Positions 11,901 through 23,900 of a DNA stretch of 64,000 nt are shown piece by piece. The position numbers and the translations under genes were made by a program. The number at the start of each line of letters is the position of its first letter. Within the stretch, counting starts at the first letter, position 1. Location of the stretch: assembly GCA_032718475.1 (NCBI GenBank), contig JAUCBJ010004912.1, positions 1 through 64,000 on the forward strand, read 5' to 3'. Origin of the DNA: Nemertoderma westbladi. Taxonomy: Eukaryota; Xenacoelomorpha; Nemertodermatida; Nemertodermatidae. The notes under the pieces are model-generated. The model did not search any database and was not told the origin of the DNA. It saw only the letters and a list, made by a program, of their open reading frames with translations.

Positions 11901-14900
11901 TAGGTAGTGAAAATATTTATTACACTCACCGAGTCTGCGACTTAACTTGGGCTCGTCTACCTTTCCTTCTGTTTTAGCGTCTTTGAAGATCCTTCTCATC
12001 GCATTGTATCCGCATCATAGGCGATCGCTCATCCCGAAGTCCTCTTCCTGAACTCCTTGGCCTCCTCTCCTCATCCGGCGTGGTACCGTCGGCCCCACCA
12101 TTGCCTTTCCGGTGGGCCGCTCGCCACCTGTAGCCACGGGTTGGTTGGTGACTCAGATAATCCTCTCGCTGCTCCCGTCCCGTGTCGACTCGTGTCCCTC
12201 TTCTCCTTGTACCCGTCCGCCCTCCTCCTCAACAACCGAACCATCTTTCCTCGGCGATTCCGGTGTGGTGGGCTGGTACCGCCTCATCGCCACCTCCCGA
12301 ATTGTCGCATCTCTATCGCTCGGGGTGCGCGGTGGACTCTCTCCCTTCTCCGAACTCTGGGGTGTTCGTTCACTCATTGTGTTGGCATGTCGTCATCACA
12401 GCTAATCATCATCATCATCATTGATTTAATTCGCACGAGGCGACAATACTGGGTAAATGTGAATAAAAATGCACGCAATGCACAATAAAAACAGCTGGCT
12501 AAAAATATAAAGTATGTGATTAGAATATGGATTGATATTATGTATATGTATTGATGATATAGGGATTGATATTATTATATATATGATATGGATTAAGATT
12601 GATAGAATCCAAATAAAATCATAGTCAGACAAAGCGAATTATCGGTCAAAGTATTGCTGGATCCGCCTTCTTTTGGTACTAAAGGGAACATTGCACCTAA
12701 AGCAGTTTTGGATGAAATTCACCCCACCCAATTCTGGGATTGTAAGTGATCCCGACTCGACCCATGTCCTAAGTTGTCTCCTGTCATACCTGGCCGTGCA
12801 GAGAGACCTTACGCTTGGAAGTGGATACAGGGAGCTGCAAGTTTGCTGACAAGAGCTCAGACCACCATGGGATTTAATTGTTGAGTGAGAAAGGTATCGA
12901 CAGACAAGAAAGTTACATTCTGTGGCATTCGGACCATTGCAGGCACGTTGCAAGCAGCACATGTTGTCATAAGCGATCACAGCGGAGATTGGAGTTGTGT
13001 TAGTAATCTTGTGCAAAACAGCATTTGGCACGTAACAGCTTACGTGCATCAGTCCACGCAGCACCTTCCTATAGGAAGTGTCAAGTTCGCGCAGTTCCTT
13101 GTCAATTAGCCGTCCCACCAGGAATCTCATCTTGTACAGTAGCGATGGGACCACCGCTGTGTTCCATAGAGCGAAAAGTGTGCTCGGGTTTATTCTCCTT
13201 GCGGTCCAACCCTTCTGGTGGAAGGTCTCTGAGATTATTGTTAGATATCGTTTGAGTTCCTTCAATACTGCGGTCCTTTGTATATTTAGTGAGACGCCAA
13301 GGAATGATAATGACTTTGTTGGCTGTATAAGTACACCATTTATTTTAAGAAAACATGGAATCCCCTGACCATTACGTCCAGATCCTAGGATATAAGTCCA
13401 TTCTGTCTTTGAGCCTTCCACAGATAGACCCACACGTGCGAGTTCACGAGAGATTATCACTATCATATCTTCTAGATCCTTAACTGACTCCCCGGTTAAA
13501 AATAGATCATCCGCGTAACAAAAGAGATGAGAGTATGATGCCAGTTTTCCTGGACCGAATCCCGATTCCTTCAGTTTATCTGGTAAAAATCCGATATAGA
13601 AGGTGAATAGTACAGGTGAGATTAACGAACCTTGCTTGAGGCCACGAGTCAACTTGATTCCAATGGACTCAACCAACTCCCCAAATTTCAGATGAATCAT
13701 TGTTTTCCTATAGTAGTCAAGCAGGACTGCACATATATGGGGATTTAATACTTCCAGTAGCTTGTCATGGAGAACATGAAATTCGACACTGTCGAATGCT
13801 GACTTGATGTCCAGCTTGCACAGGATTGAATTCCTCCCATTTTCCCGTTGCATCTCCAATTGTTCCATGATTACTGCTAGTGCAATATCTGTACCCAACC
13901 TTTTCCTATAGGCGAATTGCGAGCGGGGTTTAGGAAGTGCCATGAGGTATTCTGACAGAATCACAGCCTCAAACACTTTGGAAAGAATGCTTATAGAGGC
14001 GATAGGCCTGAATGAGTTGGTTTTTAGTGGATCCCTTTGTTTTCCTTTGAAAATGTTCGTGACTACAGTCCTGCCAAAGCAAGAGGGGACCTTGCCCAGT
14101 CTGAGACAGGCATTCAATAGCTTGGCTATTGTGTCTGTAGCAATGTCCAGACTTACTAGGAGTATGTGCTCTATTACTAAAGATCCAAAATCTGGCGCTT
14201 TCCCTGGGGATATGGCTAGGATAGCCCTCCGTACTGTAGCTTTGGACACCGAAGGAATGTTACTGTGCTGGCACGCCACTGATATATTATGCTCCACTTC
14301 CCGTGTAAGATTTTCATTTGCATCTGCCTGTGCTGCTTCTTCATATTGTTTAATTAGTTTCTCTTCGACATCCTTATTCGGGCTAATCATGGCCCTTGGG
14401 TTGATATTCCTCCAGAAATTTCGTGGATCCTTCTTTTCCAGCTGAGTGATTTTTTCCACTTCTTGAGTTTCTTTATTGCGGAGGAGCCAGTTCTTGAGTC
14501 GCCTGACCCCACGTTTGGACTCCTTATATGATTCCTCTAACTTTGTACTTAAGACGCAGTCAGGTGCTGCTCTTTTCCACAGTGAGTGTAGCTGTTTTGT
14601 TTGCCTTGACCGCTGGGCCAAATTGGCAGATTTTATTCGGTGCTGGTGTCCTTGGCGCCTGTTCTTTTTTATTGGTATATGTTCTAATGAAGCTGTGAGA
14701 AATATTTGTTCAAGCTGGACTGCCGCTGGTTCCAAGTTGGCCTCCTTCCAGGTTGCGCTAGCATGTTGTGTTGCCCAGAACTCTTCTAACTTGGTACTAA
14801 CACTCTGGTTATAATCTGACAACTGTTGGGGCGTTGCTCGGTCCCAGTTAAACCGCGTTTGTTTAGTTTTCTTCCGTCCTTGGGTGGGCTTGATTCGAGT

Positions 14901-17900
14901 ATTGACATTGCCTTTATCCATGATCGATATGTTAGCAATTACAGGTCTGTGGTCTGAGCAGTTTATAATTCCATCTTGGTCAGGATTATCATCAAGGACT
15001 TCGCCATTGGTAATGAGTGACCTTCCTGTCTTTGTTGTAAGAATATGGTCAATATAGGATGAGGAAGTTGGCCCTGCATACGTGGATAATGGACCTGAGA
15101 AGCAACTGTATGTATCCGCTGCAAAAAGGTGTTGTTCATGCAGGAAGCGGGATAAGCGCTTCCCACGGGTGGATGCATTGTACCTATTGTATCGGGGTCC
15201 TTGTGTAGATCCGAGGTCTCCGTTTGTGTCTGACAGAATGAATGGAATAGCATCAGAGTTATTAAGCAGTAAGGATTCCAGGCGATTCAGGTGGTGTTCA
15301 TATTCATCGGTTGGTTTGCTGGCATCCGGAGCATAACTGGAAATTAGCAGGAGTTTGCCCAGTGAGCTGACTGTGTTTGCTTTTATCCCGATTATGTCGT
15401 CCCCAGATTCAACTGTTGAAATGTTAGTGAATACATTCCTTCTATAGAAGAGGGCCACCCCACCAGCACCTCGTTTCCTGTGTGGGTTACCCATTCGCCC
15501 CCCTACTACATGTAAATACTCAAAGTCCTTATTTAACATTGATAGATGTAGGCGTGATTGTAGTTCGTCCAGCCATGTCTCTTGTATTGCAAGTACATCC
15601 GTCTTTTCCAGTAAGTGGTTGATGAAATCCCAGCTGCTTGAGAAGCCATGGCAGTTGAATGTTGCGATTCTCAGGTTTTTAGGTGCGTCCCCCCTGGTAC
15701 CCTTTTCATTGTTAAACCCGCCGATTGGATTGGTAGGTGCCAGGGGACCATTCCCTGACTCTGTCTCCTCTGTACCCCCACGATGAGTTCATTTGTAGGT
15801 TTGGTAGGTTCCCTCTGTCGCAGCATCTAATGTTGCTTGGCCAGAAGTCATGCTTAAGGGTCTTAAGTTTATCTTTGATATCAATAGTGGCCCGGATTCG
15901 TTTTGATTGGGGGTTAAGACCAGATAAGCTGGTTGTTGTGCGCTGTACCATTACTCCTCTGCGTTCTAGGTAGTTAGTGACATCAGCTTCATTCTCCCAC
16001 TGGTGGAGACCCGTGATGTATATGACTGCTGGATTTCGTACCTGCTTAATGCTAGTTCTTCTAATCTCCCGTTTCCCATTGTGGTTGAGGTTGCAGGGTT
16101 TCGAGTTAACATAGTCCTTCCTCTGCCTGTGTAAGCTGGTGCTTATATCCTCTTGGGATCTGAGTGGCTCCTTTCTCGTTTCCCTGGTTATGTTGTTGCA
16201 GTATGGATTAGCTTCTCGGGATAGTAGTTCATACTTGTTGCTTGTCTGGGTTTTGTTTATGACATCTTTAGTTTTACTGTCAGTCCTACCATGTCGTTTT
16301 GCTTGTGGTCTTGGTCTATTGTTACTTGGCTGCCAATCTGGGGAACTGCAGTCAGAACTGATGGTGTCGATCACAATTAATTCTTCCACATCGCTCCAAG
16401 GCGGACTCTTGTTTTCTCCTTCATATATTTTCTTATGACTTCGTCTTTTACCAGTGATGTCGACCAAGCTATTGTTCTCCTTGGATTTATCTTGAATCAA
16501 CTTAATCTTTTTGTTCATTATTTGCCCTTGAATAGAAATGTTTCTGTTATTATTTACTGACACTTGAGGTTGCATTATTTTGTCAGTGTGTGGCTTCATT
16601 ACAGACATTATTTTTGCCTCTAGGATTAAGCGAGCACCCCGTTCTTCGTTCAGGTCTTCCTTAATCCGTTTATTTTCCTCCTCCATTATGTCTACATTAT
16701 TCTCCAGGGAGCAGATCCTGGCTTGTAAGGCTGCAACGGAAGATATAAGGTCTGATCTTAATTGTTCTAATGATATTGCTGATGGAGAGGTTTCTGATTG
16801 CACTTTTTTCTTCAGACTTTTTCGAGCAGCATCTGTCAGGTTTCCAACCTGGATTGCAAGTAACAGTTCATATATGTCCAGCGAAACCTCGCTAGGTGAG
16901 CCACGCTGCCTGAGCTCAAGAGTGACCTGTTGTGTTGGGGCCATGAGCTGCACCACCTCTGTGAATAACTTAGTTCTAATATTTAATCGGTGCTCTGATG
17001 AGAAAGTATTTAGTCTTTTTAATGTTGCTTTCTTAGAGCCCAAGAGGAGGGAAGACATGATATTGCTGGTTGAATCTGATGAATCCTGGCAAGATGGTTG
17101 TATATTCCCGGATAAGGTAGGTGTGCCAGGATCCCCACAAGACAGGTTGTTAGGGTTATCCGTGGATCTATGACTGGCATTACCTAGGATTGGCCAAGTG
17201 GTGTTTGTCTGATGGCCATGGGTTATAGGTGTCGGGTTTGATGCCGCTGCCATAAAGGATGATGGCGGCACCAGCTGATGTGATGTGGGTGTACAAATGA
17301 GGTCACTGTCGATTTTGACATCTTTAATGACACCTTCCAACCATTTGCGTATACCTCCATTAAGTTTTTGGAATACATCTTTAGCACCTGTGGCTAAGTA
17401 AATGGCATATATGCAGATAAACGGGCCACAGTCGTGGCCATTGGATTGACTTGGGATTTCGCGGTGGCGCATTTCTACTTGCCATTCCGGACCTGCAACT
17501 CCTTTGACTCTATGAATCAAGTTGAGCAGGTTGCATAATATGGACTGATTTATGCCGCTATAATCTCTTTTGATTGGGCAAAAAGAGTATAGTTTCCTGG
17601 TGGTCACTTCTGCAATGTGTAAAGTATAGTGGCTGTTGGTGCACTCAGGGAAGAATATTAATTCCTCAGTCTCTAGGTCACAGCTACTTGTGATGTATCT
17701 TACTGCGGCAGATACATCGAATTTGTCTTGGCTCAACTTGAGGCACAGTGAACTGTCAACAGAGCGTATGTGTGGGAAATGTCTCTCCAGTAAGCCAAAG
17801 AAGCAGTCTATTATACCGGTAGTTACTAACGAGGATCCCTGCAAACTTTCCATATCAAGACCACCTTGCACTGGGTTGAATAGTGGTTTTGGTGAGTGTC

Positions 17901-20900
17901 TACGTGGCTTTGTGATAGCCTTCACTACATCTAATTCATTGAAACCAGGTTCAATGTCGGCATGAAAGATGCCTTCCAGTACTGAGTCACTATCTTCTTC
18001 CATGATGCTTAGTCCTGGTCTGGTGGGTCTGCCTTCTTCGTGGGATACATTTTCATTCACTGAACTGGTGGGCTTGGGTTCATTATAGAGTATCGCTCAG
18101 TGGTTGGAACTCTGGGCTATTTGGATTTAATATGTGTGCGCTAGCCTTTATTGCTGTTGGCTGTGACTTCTGGAAGAAATCGGTAATTTTCTTCACCTTT
18201 CTGCTGCTGCTTCGATTGCATATAGCTATGCATTCTACTCCCGGGGAAGACACTGCATGGTTGTGAGTGGTAGCATTTCCTGGTGGACCTGCAACTCCTT
18301 CTGGGATAGTGTTGGTAAAAAGAGGGCTTATTGGATCAGCAATTGACCCAGCATTGTCGGGACATGTGACCTTGGGTTCGCTTGCAATGCCTTGACCTAT
18401 AGGGTTAGTTGATGGGGCTGTAGCGTACTGTTGGTCTGTGGTGTGGTTGTTTTTTGGGCGTGGGTATGCATTTATGGTGATATATCTGGGCTTCCAGGTG
18501 AGGTCATCCTGGAGGTCATCCACTCTGTGTATCAGTGTCTCCTGCCCAGTTACTGCACCTTGAATAGAATTGGAACACATGTGGTCCCCATAGTTCTCCT
18601 CTGGTCCCTGCAAATTTGCCACCTCTGAGCATGTATTAGCATCCCCCTGAGAATCGCAGTTGCAGGAGGCAGCATCAGGTTCATTTCCTCCCAGATAAGC
18701 ATCATTGTTGACCACCTCAGAGATGAATGCTTCCTTTAGTATGTCAACCTTACCTTGTCCGCTAAGTCGCTCTAATCCACTCTCTGATATATCCATGACT
18801 GGTGGGCAATCTGGGATCAGCTGACCAGGCTGCGTCAAAGAGAAACTATCACTCACTGTTATAGACACTGGAGAAGGTGGGTCGCTGGTTGCTGCTGCAC
18901 CTTGATCTGCATTCACATCATTTTGATCTGCAATCGGCTCTATTGCTCTATTAGGTTCTATTGCGTCTGGTGAGTCATTAACCTGTCTGGGATTGTAGGG
19001 TATTGACTTAGGAAGGGCACCTTGGCTCCTGGTATGCGGTCTGGTTGCCTGGCATTTCTTCCCAAGCTGCTGCCAGTAACCAGGACCCCTCTTAGCTCGG
19101 CGAACAGCTGTACTTACCAGTGGTTGTTTGGCTGCTGATATAGTAGTGGTAACACAGTTACTATAACTAGTAAATATAGAAATATTATTAGGTATACGCA
19201 CCAAAAAGTTTGTATTTGTAACTGGGATAGGGCTAGTACCAGCGACAAACTTGGAGCCATTGTTTGTGCTTTCCTGACGCACCCAAGCCGGGTCATTGGC
19301 TGTATGGTTACCCGGGCCTAACCAGCTTGGGTGTGCAGTATTGTAAACGCCGCCAGAATGGGGTGGTTTCATATGGATAGGTGTAGTAGTCGTCCTATTG
19401 CACCAGCTACCACCATCTGCTGGGTCCTCAACCGTAATAACGTTATTCACAGAGTTTGTGGTGGTCGAGATTGGTGGGGACATTGGAGTCGTCATCTTAC
19501 CCGTAGATGGATCAGATCCTGAGACTATCATATTAAAGTTGTCGTTCCAGTTTTCAGGAAGACACCTCTGGACCAGGTCATCGGCTGTCTGGTTTCCCGG
19601 GCCTACCTGGTCCAGGAGGGTGTATGTCGTCAAACCGCCAGGTAAACTCGTCGTCAGACTGCCAGGTAAGTTCGTCGTCGATCCACAGGGTAAACTCGTC
19701 GCCCCATGCGACAGAGTCGTCGTCGAACTGCCGGGTAAACTCATCGTCGACCCGTCGGGTAAACTCGTCGTCGAACCGCCAGGTAAGCTCGTCGCACCAT
19801 TCGGCGGAATCGTCGTCGAACCGCCGGGTGAACTCGTAACCCCATTTGGCGGAATCGTCATCGAACCGCCGGGTAAACTCATAACCCCATTCGGCGGAAT
19901 CGTTATCGAACCGCTTGGTAATCTCGTAGTCCCATTTGGCGGAATCGTCGTCGAACCGCGGGGTAAACTCGTCGCACCATTCGGTGGAATCGTCGTCAAA
20001 CCGCCGGGTAAACTCATAACCCCATTTGGCGGAATCGTCGTCGAGCCACCGGGTAAACTCGTCGCCCCATTCGGCGGAATCGTTATCGAACCGCTTGGTG
20101 ATCTCATAGTCCCATTTGGCGGAATCGTCGTCGAACCGCGGGGTAAACTCGTTGCACCATTCGGCGGAATCGTCGTCGAACCGCCGGGTAAACTCATAAC
20201 CCCATTTGGCGGAATCGTCGTCGAACCACCGGGTAAACTCGTAGCCCCATTTGACGGAATCGTCGTCGACCCGCTGGGTAAACTCGTAGTCCCATTTGGC
20301 GGAATCGTCGTTGAACCACCGGGTAACCGCGTCGTCGAACCACCGGGTAAGCTCGTCGTTGAACCACTGGGTAAACTCGTCTTCGAACCACCGGGTACAC
20401 TCGTCGTCGATCCACCTGAAATACTCGTCATCGAACCACCGGGTAAACTCGTCGTCGAACCACCGGATAAACTCGTCGTCGAACCACCAGGTAGACTCGT
20501 CGCCCCATTCGGCGGAATCGTCGTCGAAACGCCAGGTGAACTCGTCGACGAACCACCTGGTAAACTCGTCGCCCCGTTCGGCAGTATTGTCGTCAAACCG
20601 TCGTGTAAACTCGTTGTCGAACCACCTGGAATACTCGTCGTCGAACCACCGGGTAAACTCGTCGCCCCATTTGGCAGAGTTGTCGTCAAACCGCCGGGTA
20701 AACTCGTCGCCCCATTCGGCAGAATTGTCGTCGAACTGCCGGGTAAACTTGTCGTCGAACCACCGGGTAAACTCGTCGTCGAACCACCGGGTAAACTCGT
20801 CGTCGAACCGCCGGGTAAACTCGTCGTCCCATTTGGTGGAATCGTCGTCGAAACGCCGGGTAAACTCGTCGTCGAACCACCGGGTAAACTCGTCGTTGAC

Positions 20901-23900
20901 CCACCGGGTAAACTCGTCGTTGACCCACCGGGTAAACTCGTCGCCCCATTTGGCTGAAACGTCGTCGAAACACCAGGTAACCGCGACGTCGAACCACCGG
21001 GTAAACTCGTCGCCCCATTCGGCAGAATTGACGTCATAGTGGGACCGCCGGCGCCGGGTAGGCTCGTCGCCCCATTCGGCAGAATCGACGTCGTAGTCGA
21101 ACTCGAACCACCGGGTAAACTCGTCGCCCCATTCGGCGGAATCGACGTCGTAGTCAAACCGCTGGGTAAACTCATCGTCAAAACGCTGGTTAAACTCGTC
21201 GTCGAACCGCCGGGTAGACTCGTCGTCAAACCGCCGGGTAAACTCGTTGACGTGGTGGGTGGTATCATCGTCGATTCCCCAAGTGCACTCATGGGCATGG
21301 CTTTAGCTTTATTACATGTGAATGTTTTTGAGTTGTCGGGTAGGCCTCCTAAACCCATATCGATGATATTGGGTTCATCCTGTTCGTGTGCGATACGGCT
21401 ACTCCGAGTAGTTGGGCGAACGGCGCGAACCCCAAATTGATTTGGGCGGGGAAGTCGGCTTGTTATTTTCGTTGGTGTTCTTTGAATAGATGGCATTGTT
21501 GATATAGGCCTAGGCCAGTAGGCCCCACGATTTCTGCGATTGTCAAAGTTGCACAGACACAGATCCGCAGTTTTACTTGTTACCTGTGCTGTAACCTCCT
21601 GATCAGCTTATAATTTTTATATTTTCTTTGGCGTCGGTTTACTTCTTAGGTCGGTATGGCGTGCGTGTGGTCCAGCCTCCAGCGAGATTTTGTCTCAGCC
21701 AGAGACCCGTCTCAATTTATTATGTGAGGCAACAATGAATCTTAAATCGAATCTTAAAGTCAGGTTTTCAACTGTGACGGGATCTGAGTTGGCAAGGATC
21801 CCGACCGGATTTTGTGTCGTGGTTCATACACGTTGCCGCGTGCTAATGGCTGAAGGCTTGGGACTGGAAGGCCGAAGGCTGATATAATAAACTGAGTTAA
21901 TAACTGAGTCCGTGATTATTAGTAATGTCAGATATATGAGTATCATTAATACAGCACAATAATAGCAGTAATGACGATGGTTGAAAACCGTTTGACTTCT
22001 ACACTCTACATAGCCAACTGAAGCACAATTAACAGAGTAACGGTTATATATATTACATCGGATACACATTCCTACCTAGGATTGGCCTACCAATGAATGC
22101 GCGATAATTAATGGTAAACCGCCCCATCATTGGTAGATCTATTCTCTGGCCAAACCCATTATCCCTGGCCCTATGCTAGCTTCCTCCTGAGATGGGCTAA
22201 TGTGCTGGCATCTCTCTTTCTTCTATCTTTCTCTCTCTATATTATATTGGTAATATCGTATATCCAATTATGATTCGTAAATCATACCTTTCCCCATTTT
22301 CCGCTGGGTGGTGCAGCGAATTGGATCCGATAACACTCTAGAAGTGGCACTTTTACAAAATAGGTGGAAAACGTAGGCCTATAGTAAACTTGAAAGAATA
22401 GGAAGACCTTTTTTTTCATTCTATACAGTAGGTTTGCAATGGTACCTAATCGATTGGAAGTGATTTTCAATGACCTGCTCGTTTTGTAGTTTTCATTACC
22501 AATGACTATATTAATACTCCAGTATTCTAAAACACTACATTTTGGCCAATGCCGTTTGCCTTGAACTCTCAGAAATGGGGTCACTACAAAACAAAGACCC
22601 AGGACCCAAATAATAAAGACCTGTACAAAACACAGGTGTTAACTTTTGTTTATTTTTTGGTTCCCCCAACACGCCTCTGTAACCTGCTCCTTTACTAACC
22701 TGTTCATTTAAATGGCAATGGCACCTAACGCTCTTTGGGACCTAATGCGACTTTACCTTTTTGTTTTGTGGAGGTCACAAAGAGCGTTAAGTCTCAATGC
22801 AATTTAAAGGAGCAGGTTACTGCTTACATAGGAGTGTTGGGGGAACCAAGAAAATAAACGAAAGTTAAAACATGTTACAAGATTATGCACGTCTTTATAA
22901 TAGGGTTTTGGTCTTTGTTTTGTACTCACCCATCACAAATGCGATCACTTTTGCTCTCAGCAAAAGCTGTACTTAATCGTTTGTAATGCTGTGAGTAACC
23001 TTACCTTATTTTTTTTAACAGAGCTGGGTGCTGGAATCTGTACGTGCAACTCACACTGGCCTTTGAGCGACACATTTGGAGGTAAAGATAAACTGGATCA
23101 CTTGAATGGAAAAATCGGCGGATCACTGACATACCGCAGAGGGCCTGGTGGTATTCCAAACCAGTCAGCTGACTTCCACGCTGGATATGTTCACATTCCC
23201 CACACTACCGAACTTAAATCGGAGACATTCACACTGACGGCGTTTGTTAAACTCACTGAGGGTGTCACAGGACCTATATTTGAATATGGAAGCACCACAT
23301 TATTTGGTTCTCATTTCTGGATGCATCCCGTTTTTTCATCTCTGTATTATAATTCGATGGTTACCACCCCTGAAACCTTACCCAACGCATGCCCCATCGT
23401 AGCATCATGGTATTTAGTGGCTCTCGGAGTGAAACAGGCTGGCAACCACGCATTCATGTATAGTAGACGACTTGGTAGTAACTCACACGTAATTGATGAA
23501 TGGAAACTAGCGAAAACAACCCGCAATTCAGGTGACTCCAACGATCTTCTTATAGGAAAACGTCTTTCAGGTGGCCAAGCTTTCAACGGGTACATTGCTG
23601 ATGGCAGATACTACGACTGCTATCTATCAGTGGAAGACTTAAACGATCTTTACGAAGAATTGCTTGCGGAAGAACCAACACAATGTTAGTCAAACCTACA
23701 GTAGTTTACCTACATTTTAAGAATTTACCGAAATTCTAAAATGAATAGATTTGTGACCCACGTAAACCTTTTTAATAATAGTGTACAAAGTTTCGTTTAA
23801 TTTCATAAAAGTTTGACATTATTGGCGTTTTACAATTTTATGGTCAATTTTTGTTTTTAGTTAAGAACGCTGAGGCGTGCGATGCCGCCGGCCAATGGCC

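Larger units (their letters stand above)
12405..21700 (-). mobile_element. LINE-B: three-ORF non-LTR retrotransposon with a Ulp1-like peptidase
   Basis: Three long intact minus-strand frames follow each other (18083-21496, 15712-18096, 12639-15788) and end in an EN-RT. They are followed by about 215 nt of AT-rich 3' UTR and a short (ATG)n/(GAT)n tail (12405-12422), as seen in several LINE clades that end in microsatellites rather than poly(A). The element lies inside the LTR retrotransposon, upstream of its gag-like start at 12377. The 5' end is uncertain (21500-21770), and I could not find a convincing target-site duplication. A composite element in which the LTRs own these ORFs is the alternative; nesting seems likelier because EN-RT is a LINE enzyme. 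Confidence 0.65.
6853..22335 (-). mobile_element. 15.5-kb LTR retrotransposon insertion, minus strand, containing a nested LINE
   Basis: Two direct repeats of about 0.6 kb bound the element (6853-7462 and 21773-22335). Each starts TGTGACGGGATC and ends GGATCCG(C/A)TAAC(G/A), giving imperfect TGT...ACA termini. The flanking five bases are CTCTA on both sides (6848-6852 and 22336-22340), a 5-bp target-site duplication that shows a single complete insertion. A purine run, GGGGGAAG when read on the minus strand, lies just inside the left LTR and fits a polypurine tract. The left LTR is therefore the 3' LTR and the element reads on the minus strand. No recognisable pol of its own was found, so it looks like a large non-autonomous derivative. 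Confidence 0.8.

Noticed and set aside
15712-18060. Host SUMO-peptidase gene
   Set aside because: It lies in a row with a retroelement EN-RT, in the same orientation, intronless, and ends in a LINE ORF1-like RRM domain. A host gene or processed copy is less likely.
19398-20957. 519-codon + strand open frame over LINE-B
   Set aside because: It is the antisense shadow of the 45-bp coding minisatellite. Repeats in multiples of three keep more than one frame open, and the flanking coding evidence is all on the minus strand.
2916-23021. Further host exons in intron 1
   Set aside because: Every long frame there is assigned to LINE-A, the LTR element or LINE-B. No extra exon with cysteine modules and splice sites was seen, and exon 1 joins exon 2 in phase.
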